Origin: Alitta virens
Taxonomy: Eukaryota > Annelida > Polychaeta > Phyllodocida > Nereididae
DNA: 64,000 nt
Reading direction: 5' to 3'
Assembly: GCA_932294295.1 (NCBI GenBank)
Contig: OW028576.1
Span: forward strand, 26,543,227-26,607,226
Below the pieces are notes generated by a model. It worked only from the letters and a program-made list of their open reading frames with translations. It searched no databases and had not been told where the DNA came from. Shown in pieces: positions 13,079 to 24,519 of the stretch; the first letter of the stretch is position 1, and each line of letters opens with the position of its first letter. A program made the translations under genes and the position numbers.

Positions 13079-13243
13079 ATTTAATATCACGGATACCACT
13101 TATTTCTTTCCTACTGAGTTTCAGGCTTCCTATGAAGTTTTTCACATTTCTTATATTATTTCGATTAATAAGAAATATGCCAAACTTCATAGGCAACCAG
13201 AAACTCAGTTTGGAAGAAATAAGTCATGTGAGGGATATTAAAT
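13079..13243. repeat. Long imperfect hairpin, MITE-like
   Basis: The two halves of this 165-bp segment are inverted copies of each other over almost the whole length. The left arm begins atttaatatc and the right arm ends gatattaaat. The centre also folds (atttcttat against ataagaaat). This is the form of a fold-back MITE; a hairpin RNA gene is the less likely alternative. Confidence 0.75.
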
Positions 13244-13470
13244 AGGTATTACTGTAGACACATTTTTAGAACGGGACCTTCACATATAAACTGTATTGAC
13301 AAAAAACTAAAACTAAAATGTACTACAGGGTTAGATACTAATATGTCAGGCAAATGTTCAAAGCCACCTAAATTATGCAATTAGTACCAAGGGATCAATG
13401 TTGAAAGATAGACACGTAAAGCAGATAAGAAAAAAATAAAAATATATCTTTTAGATTGATTTTTAACATT

Positions 13471-13620
13471 GGAAGAAGAGTAAGACTATCTGAAATTTAT
13501 AAAAAAGCTAATATACTGAAGGTTGAAGATCTAACTAAACCATCAGTCCCGAACATTTTCTACAAATATATTAATGGAACGCTACCATAACGAATCAGTA
13601 ATCTATTTGAAATATCAGAT
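13471..13620 (+). pseudogene. Fragment of a LINE reverse transcriptase C-terminus
   Basis: One frame reads RRVRLSEIYKKANILKVEDL and continues to YKYINGTLP, an in-frame TAA (13588-13590), then RISNLF. The run of basic residues, then ILKVxDL, then NGxLPxxISxLF, is characteristic of the end of the reverse transcriptase region of invertebrate non-LTR retrotransposons (CR1/RTE type). It is an isolated relic, with no upstream polymerase motifs and no 3' tail that I can define. Confidence 0.6.
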
Positions 13621-14814
13621 CATTTTTTTTATAACTGCGTTCTTGTGCCTATGTAATGATGCTTTGGTTTGATATGCTCTATCAATGGTTTTAACTTAAC
13701 TTCATGCTATTTATTTTATTTGTCATCTCACTGCTCATTGTACTTTTCATTTGATCATTTCATGAGAGCAAAAAGTTTTACTTATGTTTACTGTTTTATT
13801 CCTGTCTGACTGTAGATAAACTTTATCTTATATTATTTTATCCTAATGACTTGGGCATCATGTATGACCTGATACACTGCAGAAATGATTTGTCATGATT
13901 GAGTGTAAGATATGACATGGTTACCCAAAATCTAGGAATGCATGGATCGGTTCAGTCGTGTAAATGTTGAAGTACCTTTGATTGTATTATCATTATGAAA
14001 GGAAATAGATTAACCAAAATTAATGAATGTATGGACACCAAAGACCCAATATTGACGAAATAAAGCCCAAGTGTCTTAAAAATATGTAATATTATATATT
14101 TGCGATATACAGCTTGGATATGCACATTTCATGTATTGGTCCAAACAAAATCAAGCCCCAAGAAGCTATATCTAATCGCTATTTATTTAAGTTTTTAAAC
14201 AATCATCTCAATTTATATTGCATTTTGTGTTTTGTTTAAGTGTCTATCAATATTACAAAATATCACATGATTTCATGAAAATATCTTTTTGGTTTGGTTT
14301 GTATAAGAAGTATGAAATTTACTATTAAATTGAAGGTCTGCATCAAAAAATCTATAAATATGATCTTGTGTGTTAGCTTTGTAGTGAAATTTTTTTTTTT
14401 TAGCAAGTAACACTAGATGGCAGATCAAGCTGTTGTTTTTCAATTCCCCCTGGTGAGTACTAAACATTAAATGTGAGACATAATGTCAGTTATTTCCTAT
14501 GACACCTCTCATTGCCTTATCCAAGAATAAAGAAGACAGTGTGATACATCGCAAGCATAATGATAGTTGAGTGCAGAGTGACCTATGGAGAATTAAATTA
14601 TCAAACAAATGGGCTTAATTAATTGTCAGACTGCTTTTACAAACTGATATAGCAATATAAGTTGCCCTTGTTGCTACAAAGGACAATTTTGTCATAACTT
14701 GCATGTGAGGACCATAATTCAGTATTCAACATAGTTGATGTAAAAATCAGATAATGAGTCCTGTTGGCCAATAAATGATATTGTTTGTTTTTAACAATAA
14801 TACTAATAATTTGT
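13621..14814. other. AT-rich spacer
   Basis: No gene or well-defined repeat seen. Confidence 0.5.
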
Positions 14815-15600
14815 AACTACACTACAAATCAAAAGTATTTAGACACCTTCAGATTTTATTAATATGCTTCCATTAAAACTTAGTATTACTACTTACTGTA
14901 GTTGCCAAAAACACCAGATAGAAAGACAGAGTCTGTCTTCTATGTTTATTAGAACAATAAATATGTCAAACTTTACATTCATCAAAGTAGCCACCTCTGG
15001 CATCTATAACAGCAGAACCAATTTGAGGCATTCTTTCAATGAGGGACATTAAATACTGTTCTGAGAGTTCATTCCTGCTTTGTTGAAGAAGTGTCCAGAG
15101 GTGTGCACAACTGGTCGGTTGCTTTGCCTTCACTTTTTGATCCATTTCACCCCAAACCAGTTCAATGGGATTTATACTGGGGACTGTGCTGGCCAATTCA
15201 TGATTTCCAGTCTTCCTTCTCATTCTTTCTTCTTCAGGTAGTTCTGATAAAGGTGGGAGGTGCATTTTCCCATGTTTTTTTTTGCCCAATGAAGTCTCTT
15301 TTTCTTATTCACAGGACTAGCAAAGGTTTTCTCGCTGAAATGCAGTCTTTTAGGCCAGCTTCCCTCAGTCTTCTTTGCACAGTTGAGGTAGACACTTTTA
15401 CATTGTGGATCTCGTTGACTTTGGCTTGTATTTGCGGTGCACAGAGTCGTTTGTCAAGCAAGCTGGTCACACAAATATACTTCACTGGTGCTGGAGTTGT
15501 TGATTGGGGCCTACCACTTCTTCTGTTTTGATTTGTGCCAATATCCTCAATTCTCTTCACTATGAAAGCTACAGTGCTCACAGTATATCTTTAATAAGGT
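14815..15600 (-). pseudogene. Tc1-type DNA transposon relic with internal deletion
   Basis: On the minus strand, 15581-15309 encodes the N-terminal DNA-binding half of a Tc1/mariner transposase (RSGRP, then a helix-turn-helix region with VSTSTVQRRLREAGL). After a frame change, 15289-14966 encodes the C-terminal end (NPIELVWGEMDQKV and RMPQIGSAVIDARGGYFDE). The central part carrying the two catalytic aspartates is missing, so the enzyme cannot work; the glutamate of NPIE is present. A Tc1-like terminal repeat lies near 14818-14848 (caaaagtatttagacacc). I did not find the matching right terminus with confidence. Confidence 0.85.
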
Positions 15601-16292
15601 TTCCAGGCTCACTTGCTGCAAGCTAGCCCTGTTTATTTAAGGCTAAATCAATCATGTTCAACACAGCATACTGGGATTTTAAATGTCAAATCTATATCAT
15701 GTGTATGTCACACCATCCATAATCTGTTACACCTACATTAGATCACCATGCCCATATATTTCCAATTCTAGTTTTGTCACTCCACAGAAAGCAGTGCCAG
15801 AAAGCTTTCTTTGTGTCTGTGTGCTTGATGCCTTTCAATACACTGGTCTACAAGCAAAATGCTTCCGGAATAAAGTAATAAAACTTTACCAAATTTAGGT
15901 CATTTAAGTCAAAAGTGCTAATTGGCTGTAGTTTTCAAGATACAGCAGTCAACATTTTAATTCTATGCAAATTAATGAGAGAATGGGTATTAATTGAAAG
16001 GAAATGTTTGTCTCTGGGCTATCAGTTGTACCTCAAAACACTGTCTGCACATTAGAATACATTCATCTTGGCCAGAGTTTTGACAGAACATGCTCTTTTT
16101 GACATATATGTGTCTTGGAAGCAGACAAAATGCATGCATGTTGCGACATTTCATGAGCATTGGCACACATTTATCTATGCTTCTCAAGTTACATGTAGCA
16201 GCTTGTAAACATTATCAGTGCCTGATATTTCTAGGGAACTTTCTCAAGTTTTTGAACTCAGGATGCAGAGATGCCTGGAAACTGTGTAAACA
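15601..16292. other. Spacer
   Basis: No gene recognised. The right end of the Tc1 relic may lie here, around 15,890, but I could not fix it. Confidence 0.4.
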
Positions 16293-17006
16293 ATGCAAAT
16301 AACTTGTCATATTTGTGGTGAGGTAACCTTTGCATCGCGAAAGCGCAGTATAACTGCAGTGGTAAAAAAAGCATACCACCTTTATTTTGGCTGCAAAATA
16401 GGGGATCAAGACAAGAGTTGGGCCCTACATTATTGTTGTAACACATGTCAAGGTCAGCTGACCCAGACTTTAGGCCACCATATTCCGCTCCTGAACCTCA
16501 TATCACAGAATGAACTAAATAACCTGGTCAATGATTTGGAACTGTCTAAGAGTAAAGCAGAGCTGTGGGGCTCCAGACTACAACAGTGGAACCTCTTTGA
16601 GAGTAATGTCCGGATCTCCATTTTCCGTGATCGCCAAAAGGATCTGGTTCAGTTTTTCTTAATGGAAGGTGATTTGGTTTACTGCAATGGTATCAATGGC
16701 TTGATGGCAGCCCTAAACATCACTTATGATCCAAATGAATGGAGATTGTTCATAAACCAGTCTAAAAGCTGTTCTAATGCACAATGGCAATGTTTTGCCA
16801 TCTGTTCCAGTTATATGATGGTGGATGTACAAAGTACTGCGGTTTTCTCTGTGAACCGGACAGCCGAGCCATGGATTCCCATGATGTTAAGAAAGACTGG
16901 CCACTATGAAAGTCACGGCAGCCAGGAAAGAAAAATGCCCAACATCCCACCCTTATTGACACCCACACACTTTTGTTACCACCTTCACATAATAAGCGGG
17001 GCCTAA
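16293..17006 (+). pseudogene. Broken copy of a repetitive transposon-associated protein
   Basis: The frame starts with a Cys-rich segment (ITCHICGEVTF) and continues with GDQDKSWALHYCCNTC. It then jumps to QNELNNLVNDLELSKSKAE, GSRLQQWNLF, DLVYCNGINGL and DPNEWRLFINQSKSC. These blocks match a large repetitive family found in many invertebrate genomes, usually annotated only as uncharacterized and probably spread by transposition. The spacer between the Cys-rich part and the QNELNNL block looks shortened, and the C-terminal third after about residue 160 no longer resembles the family. I read it as a truncated, decayed copy. The family function is not established. Confidence 0.6.
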
Positions 17007-17270
17007 TGAAGAACTTTGTAAAAATATCTCTATGAAAAATTTGAATGACTATGTGAAACAAAAGTTAAGGAAGGCATCTTTGTCGGTCCACAGATCGGAT
17101 AACGTCTTAGAGATGATACTTTTGATCGTCTGTTGCATAGGAAAGAAAATAAAGCTTAGAAAGCCTTTCAGTCAGTGGCAACAGAGTTTCTGAGAAACAA
17201 CAAGGTAGGATTTCGCAAATGTTATCTCTGAAGTAGATAATTTCCAAATTGTTAGTGAATCAAGCTATTG
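17007..17270. other. Spacer
   Basis: No feature seen. Confidence 0.4.
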
Positions 17271-17620
17271 GAGGTCTATTTTCTATTTTTCTTTCTATCT
17301 TAATATCTATCTTTCGATCTAATTGTTCTATCTTTCTATCTATCTTTTTATCTGGCTATCTTACCTTTGTTTCTACCTTGCTTTCAATATATTTTTTTCT
17401 TTCTTTTTCTTTTGTTCTATCTATAAACATATTAGTCAGTCAGTAAGTCGCTGATGCACAATCTATCTATTTATCTAACCATCTAACCATCTATCTATCT
17501 ATCTATCTATCTATCTGTCTAATTATGTATATGTCTATCTGTGTATCTATCTATCTATCTATCTATCTGTCTATCTATCTACCTATCTGTCTATCGATGT
17601 ATCTATCTATCTGTCATATA
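17271..17620. repeat. (TATC)n / (TTTC)n microsatellite
   Basis: Interrupted runs of tatc, ttatc, tttc and tgtc units over about 350 bp. The short open frames inside it are products of the repeat. Confidence 0.95.
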
Positions 17621-18054
17621 TAGTTGCCTGTTTTGAGAACTTCATCAGTGATGCCACAAAATGGCATGGATAGCTAACTTGAAATGGCCACCTAAGGAAA
17701 ACTATTGCAAAGAAATACTAGAATTGCACAGGCTACTGAATGTATGAGCAAGCAGGAGTGACTAGAAATGTTACAAAAGTATGGACGTTGACCAGCTTAT
17801 ATTATTCCCATTGGGTTTCCATTACCACCTTAGGTATAAAAGGGAATTTTGGCAGCAACCTCTAAATATTCTTCAATTTTTACAAAATTTGAGCAATATG
17901 TTTAGTTGGTCAGAAACAGGGGCAGTCTCGTGAAGCAGCAAAAGTAACAAATATTTTCTTGGACCACACTTTTCTCCATAGTAGACACTTATAATATATA
18001 ATTACCTAGTTCTGGCATATGCAATGGATGAACAAAAAATGTAGCTTATATGAC

Positions 18055-18060
18055 TACTTA
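18055..18060 (+). repeat. Left target-site duplication of the 38.5-kb element
   Basis: TACTTA directly before the AGTACC terminus. The matching hexamer after the right terminus (56610-56615) is TACGTA, a 5/6 match. Polinton/Maverick elements duplicate 6 bp on insertion. Caution: weak inverted similarity between the two flanks continues a few bases further out, so the exact end could be off by a few bases. Confidence 0.5.
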
Positions 18061-19593
18061 AGTACCAAGATAGGGCCAAAGGAATGCCGGCGCCTCAGGC
18101 TATGAGATCAAAGGATCCCTGCAGGTGCCGCAGGCTACCAGCCTCTGATCCTGCAGGGCCCTCCGGCTATAAGCATTTATGTCCAAACGCTGACAGGTGT
18201 TAAGGCCCTCAGGCGTTAGTGGTTGAGATGACGTTCAGTATACGTCCAGCATCTCCAAGAAAACCCCCAGGCCAAATGTAATGATGTACAAATAAATATT
18301 TAAAGATGGGTTGTTAAGAGTGAATTGCTTTTTCATTCAATTCAATTCAATTCAATTCAATTCAATTCAATTCAATTATGATAACCAAATACTGTTATTA
18401 AACAATGATGACAGGCTTGTGCCAGTGTATTTTTCATTGTTTAAATGGAAAAGTTGTCCAAAGCTCACTTGTAAGGTGCATTTGTTTTTTTTGACTTGTG
18501 TGTCTTTATAATTCTTTATTTATTTATTTATTCTCAAGTACACACATGCTATATTAACCAGTAGTGCTGAGTTAGCAATGACATTCACCGCAAAGCTCAG
18601 AGGAATGGTATTAGTGTTTTGTAAGCATAATTCTTTGTATGCTATATTATCCAGTATGTGTTGAGTCAGCAGCAGCATTCATCAGAATGAAGACTGACTC
18701 CTGCTTGTCAAACACCTCAGGCACTCAGTGATAACCAGTTATCATTGGCTGACTTTTAGCGTATGCCTCAGAGCACTATACACTGCCAATTGTACACCTG
18801 GTGGTCAAGAGCCTCATTGCTTTATTTTCATTGTCTTAGTCCAGCCCTGATATACTAAAAGCATATTTAATAAATGCAATTAAGAGTAGTTATGAAAACT
18901 TTTGGACACCTGGTTTTTTGACAGCACCCTCATTGTCTTGTGCTCATTGTCATAGTTTATCAATGGTATACTAAAAAATACAAAGCAACTCATTGTCTTA
19001 GTTTAACCAATGGCACACTAAAAATAAAATTAAATCAAGTTTAATAAATACCCCAAAAGTCGCTTATGAAAGATTTATTTCTAATATCAGAACATGCACA
19101 CTTTCAAGCAGTTAATACACAATAAATAAAAAACCAAAAACTATCATTTCATACTGTTAATCGATAAAAATCATTGTGTAATAGTAAAATAAAAAAGCAA
19201 TATTAGATAACATAGCAAAGACATTAGGCATAAACTACTACACATGCAACTCATATCACCAAAAAAAAAACTTATCACTTATAATATGCTACACACAACT
19301 CAAAAGTCACTTATGAAAAGATTTATTATATCAGAACATGCACACTTTCAAGCAGTTAATACACAATAAATAAAAAACCAAAAAAAAACTATTATTTCAT
19401 GCTGTTAATTGATAAAAATTATTGTGTAATAGTAAAATAAAAAGCAATATTAGATAACATAGCAAAGCCATTAACCATAAACTACTATACATGCAACTCA
19501 GATCACCTAAAAAAACTTATCACTTATAATATGCTACACATGCAAGCACATTCATTCTGTTTTAAAAAACAATGAAAACTTTTACACAGTTAA
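18061..19593 (+). repeat. Left terminal inverted repeat (about 1.5 kb)
   Basis: Inverted copy of 55090-56609, alignable by eye along its whole length with scattered substitutions and small indels. In order it contains: four copies of an 11-bp word (CCTCAGGCTAT and variants) at 18093, 18128, 18160 and 18207; a (TTCAA)n run at 18335-18377; and an internal tandem duplication of about 240 bp (about 19055-19300 and 19300-19545). The inner boundary is near the word ttacacagttaat. No protein is encoded; the short open frame at 18311-18511 only reads through the TTCAA run. Confidence 0.93.
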
Positions 19594-19900
19594 TCTTAAC
19601 ATGTGTCAACATCAATCCAAAAAATCCTCAGGAACACATGAACTAGCTGTTAATTAAAATAAAAGCAAATCACTTATTAAAAAAGAAAAAAGATAATAAT
19701 AATAAATAAATAAAAATAAAAGAAACAGACAGCACCAGTCACAGTCTCTGCTAATGGAATTCAGGGGTTAGAAAATTAGGTTTTTTCTTTTTATTACTAT
19801 TTTTCCTTAAACAAAAGTTGTTATGTGAATTTATTTGTTGTTCTATTATCATCAGAGTGTGGTTTGATTTTCTTTTTTTAATTCAGTGATGTGGCACAGT
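19594..19900. other. Non-coding interior next to the left inverted repeat
   Basis: A-rich, low-complexity sequence; no gene seen. Confidence 0.5.
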
Positions 19901-21737
19901 ATATTGTATAGTATCATCAATACTTTGCATAGTGTTGGCTGTCACTGTCATGTGCACATTAACTTGTTCACTGTGGTGTTTCTGTCTTCCTCCTATTGAA
20001 CAATAATGCCTACACAAAGCACACAAGCAGACCAGTTACATCTAAGAACTTATGCCAGCCAATCACAGCTGAATATGATAACAGGCTTTGATTGGCTTGT
20101 AGCACAGCCAAATATGACAGGCTTCCATTCAGAGCAGAATATGTCAACTTTAAGCTGCACTGTCCGTCAAATCGTCAATTTCTGAGACTCCATAAAATAG
20201 CTGAAAATAACCTTTATTAATCAAGGCACACTCCATTTGGGTGAACTAATGTTTTTATCAGACATTAATTTAAAAAAAAATAAAAATCTTACATTGAGAG
20301 AAAATCCAGACCAAAACATTGGAAACACAATGGATATGACATCATCAACCAATGTTCAGTATTGTGATGTTATCATTGGGTTTGTTTACATATTGAGTTT
20401 TTGATGGCATGAAAAACTCTATTTATATTATTTATTGTACCTTAAAGTTTAATTCCTGTGTACAAAGGAACATGAAATGGCAAAAATAGCATGGGACAAG
20501 AAGGTAGTATTGGCTTATATTATTATTTGCCTATGCTTAATCTTGAGACATAGTAACTTTAACTTAAGCAGCATTCTGAGTGCTCAAAACATCGGAAAAT
20601 GTATTCCTTGACTTGAAATATATATTGTGCATTTACACTGGACATATTTTGTTAAGCTAGCAAAATAACAGGTTCTTCTATATACCTTTTTGTGATGAAA
20701 ATATACAAAATAGTTTGAGTTATTGGATGAAATTTAAGAAACAGGTTACACCAAACAATTAAAGGCATGTCATAATATGTAAGATGTAAAATTAACAAAA
20801 TCATATTTTGCTTTTAAAATTTTAACAATAATAGGAGTATTCATATCACATATAAAATGAAATTTAATTTCTTAAAATTAACGGGGGAATAATAATGCAA
20901 GGTGTAAGTTATACTTGTTTGAGGCAAAAATGAACTGATCAGAGTGATATGATAAGCAAGTTTGTTACTGAACATTTACTTTTTTTATAAAGGGAAATAC
21001 GTTATAAACCAGCAGTTCTATGTAATTTTTGATGCAGAGCTAATTTAAACATAATCAGACCACATGTCATGTTGACAAATTAACAAAACTGAAAATTTAA
21101 TTAAATTAAAAGTGTAAGTTATGTCAGAGTATACTGCTAATGTTGGTATGGTAAAAGGTGTCCTAAAAATGGATTTTTTATTTGTTTTGATTCATCAAAG
21201 TGTTGGAATTGATGTGAGCAACCCTATAGAGTCACACTGCAGAATTATACTTGCAAAATAATAACGCTGAAAAAAGGAAAGGGTGAATGTTTGTACTTTG
21301 CATGTATACAATGCTTTAATGTTACATACTCATCAGCAGTACTGTGTAAAAAGCTAGATCAAAAGCACTGTAAAAAAATATAATTGAATGTACCAGAAAA
21401 GTGAAGTACTTTGGTGCTAGTATTGATATCAGTTGAATTCAAAGGTGAGAAAATTATAAAAAAATGTTATAAATATTTTCCCTTTAACAAAAATTGCGAT
21501 GTGGATCAATATTTTGCATAGTGTTTGCTGTCACTCTGTAATGTGCACATTAACTTGTTCACTGTGGTGTTTCTGGCTTCCTCCTATTGAACAATTCAGG
21601 CTTTGATTGGCTTGTAGCACAGCCAAATATGATAACAGGCTTCTATTGCTTATGGCAGAGCAGAATATGATAACATGGTATGTGACTAAATGACTGTATA
21701 GTTCATTACAATATCAACAGGTGTGAATGCTCAGCCT

Positions 21738-21824
21738 ATGAGTGCAAAATTAAAAAGAATAATTGAGGAGCAACAAATGCCCAAGGCACAGTTAGTTGAA
21801 TGCATCACTACCCTTTGTTGGTGA
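21738..21824 (+). CDS. Tiny duplicated open frame, unknown (copy 1)
   Basis: This encodes 28 residues beginning MSAKLKRIIEEQQMPKAQL and ending before TGA. The paralogous copy at 22785-22871 has the same length and stop position and begins MSAKLQRLIAEQQMPEAKL. Differences between them are mostly conservative. It may be the remains of an exon or of a helical N-terminus; I do not recognise a family. Confidence 0.25.
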   Translation: MSAKLKRIIEEQQMPKAQLVECITTLCW

Positions 21825-22784
21825 TAAGAAGCCTGTGTGTATATTTAATGAGTGATATGATAATCACTTAAAAAGTAAAGTTAGAAAATTTTAATCAAGA
21901 TGAAAACATAGCTTTTCTTTAATCAACAGTGCAATGTCAACTTAAGCAGCAATCTCAGAGCACAAAACATCAGAAAATGTACGCTTTTACTGAGAAAATA
22001 TATTGTGCATTTACACTGGACAGATTTTGTTAAGCAAGCAAAAATAATTTAGTTTCATTATGTACCTTTTGTAAAGAAAATATACAAAAGTGTTACTGAA
22101 TGAAATTCAAGACACATTTAACACCAAACAATTACAGCCATGTCATAATATGTAAGATATAAAATTATACCAGCAGCTCAATATATTTTTTCATGAAGCT
22201 AAGCTAAAACATACACAGACCTCATGTTATGTTGACAAATAAAACCCAGGTAAAAAATAAATAAAATAAAAAACTTTGGAATTTCACATTTAACATCCAT
22301 GTGTGTATTCAAATATAGAGTATCAGTGGTAATTTTAGAGACCAGATAGAATTAATTCCATAAAGTGACATACATTGTAGTTTGAAATGTAAATATTTAT
22401 TTTTTCATGTAAAGCTATGATAAAACACTGAAAATAAAAAGAAAATCTCAATTTTTTTTTAAACCAGCAATATGGCACAGTTTATTGTATATTATCATCA
22501 ATATTTTGCATAGTGTTTACAGTCACTCTGCAATGTGCACATTAACTTGTACACTGTGGTGTTTCTGGCTTCCTCCTATTGAACAATTCTGAGACTAGTA
22601 ACATCTAAGAACTTATGCCATCCCATCACAACTTAATATGATAACAGGCTTTGATTGGCTTTTAGCACAGCCAAATATGATAACAGGTTCTATTGCTTAT
22701 GGCAGAGCAGAACATGATAACATGGCATGCGACTGAATGACTGTATAGTTCATTACAATATCAAAAGGTGTGCATGCTCAGCCT

Positions 22785-22871
22785 ATGAGTGCAAAATTAC
22801 AAAGATTAATTGCGGAGCAACAAATGCCCGAGGCAAAGTTAGTTGAATGCATCACTGCCCTTTGTTGCTGA
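22785..22871 (+). CDS. Tiny duplicated open frame, unknown (copy 2)
   Basis: Second copy of the 28-codon frame inside the ~1-kb duplicated block. Start and stop are preserved relative to the copy at 21738, despite divergence of the surrounding sequence. Confidence 0.25.
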   Translation: MSAKLQRLIAEQQMPEAKLVECITALCC

Positions 22872-23400
22872 TAAGAAGCCTGCGTGTATATTTAATGAGT
22901 GATATGATAATCACTTAAAAAGATAAAGTTAGAAAATCTTTAATCAAGATGAAAACACAGCTTTTCTTAAATCAACAGTGCAATGTCAACTTAAGCAGCA
23001 ATCTTAGAGCACAAAACATCAGAAAATGTACGCTTTGACTGAGAAAACATATGTACCTTTTGTAAAGAAAATATACAAAAGTGTTACTGAATGAAATTCA
23101 AGACATATTTAACACCAAACAATTACAGCTATGTCATAATAAGTAAGATATAAAATTATACCAGCAGCATGTTATGTTAACAAATTAAACCCAGGTAAAA
23201 AATAATTAAAATAAAAAAACTTTGGAATTTCACATTTAACATCCATGTGTATATTCAAATATCAGTGGTAATTTTAAAGACTAGATAGAATTAATTCCAT
23301 AAAGTGACATAAATTGTAGTTTGTAATGCAAACATTTATTTTCTCAAGTAAAGCTATGATAAAACACTGAAAATAAAAATAAAATCTCAATTATGTCAGA

Positions 23401-24515
23401 ATATACTGCTTCTGTTGAAATGTTTAAGGATGCCCTAAAATTTAATTTTTTGTATTTCATCAAATTGCTGGAATGGAAGTGAACAACCATTCACAAGTCA
23501 CACTACATATACTTGCATAATAATAACACTAAAAATCAGGAATATCCCATACTTTGTTAGTAAATAACAGGTAAGCTGTGATGCTGAGCATCCTTGTTTC
23601 TTGGTCATGCCTCAGTGATTCCCTTGCATTTGACCCCTGGTCAGAACAATGAACTCCTGATGTCACATCATGCATATGTAATTAGCTACTGCCTAAAATG
23701 TAGGCTATTCTGGCTTGAGAATGTCATCTTAAATTGACTTACCTAGGATTCAGGAAATTAGTATTTCAGGGTATATCCTTTCATGGGACTTACAAAACTG
23801 AAAAAGTGCAAATTTCATTTTAGAGCACATTTAAGTCCTAAAAGCTCATCAATCACAAGCCTCCTTTTTCCCTCCAGTTTGATCAACTCACAGTGTTAGA
23901 GACTCGTTGGTGCTGTTGTGCAAGGAATGTGCATGCTTGAAGCAAGGTGAGTGGCTAGCTACCATTTATATATGGATTATTTGTCCTTTTATATTATAAA
24001 TTGAGGCAGATTAATATTTAAACCCTCTTTGTAACAAGTTGCTCAACCCTTAGTTCGGTAACACCCCACAGCGCATGTGTTCCAAACTAAGGATGACAGT
24101 GTCACCTACACCAACTGCAATTCTCTTGTTTTCTGATGCCTCAGCATTTGCATTTGCCCTTTCATTTTGCCAGGATAATAACTTTGATGTGACAGATTAT
24201 GCTGTTTTCGACTTCAGTGTCATTGCTGTCTTTGAGGAGATAGATGTTGCACACCAAATTGCAGTTGCTGTCCATGCTCAGTTTGCCCAGCCTGCCATTT
24301 AAATTCTGCTAAAATCGGGTGATTATTGTGTTGTGCAAACACAGAAGCCAAAATGTTCAATTGATACAAATAATATAGTACTGTGCTTAAATTTGTAGAT
24401 ACCAAGCAACAAGGAGACGCATAAGGCATTGCCCAGATCTACGGATTGACCATGATGGCTGTAAGTGTATTATCATGTCTAATGTTTCATAGTAAATATT
24501 GAATATTTCAAATAT
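23401..24515. other. Spacer between duplicated blocks and satellite
   Basis: No convincing gene. Open frames on both strands around 24,075-24,430 overlap each other and show no domain. Confidence 0.5.
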
Positions 24516-24519
24516 GTTT

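Larger units (their letters stand above)
19905..23400. repeat. Three diverged tandem copies of a 1-1.6 kb block
   Basis: Copies start near 19905, 21505 and 22480. Each has the word gtgcacattaacttgt, then a CCAAT-rich stretch (ggctttgattggctt), and later tgcaatgtcaacttaagcag and (in the first two) acactggaca. The second and third copies also share a 28-codon open frame (see separate entry). The first copy is longer and more diverged. The block has no recognisable large gene. Confidence 0.8.

Noticed and set aside
14815..15600. Calling the Tc1 copy an active transposon.
   Set aside because: The central catalytic region is missing and the two halves are in different frames.
16774..17061. A 95-codon minus-strand frame.
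   Set aside because: It is the shadow of the plus-strand repetitive-family relic.
24075..24429. Overlapping frames on both strands near 24.2 kb that might be a lost polymerase fragment.
   Set aside because: No PolB motif (such as a DTD or YSD-like site) can be seen and neither strand resembles a known protein.
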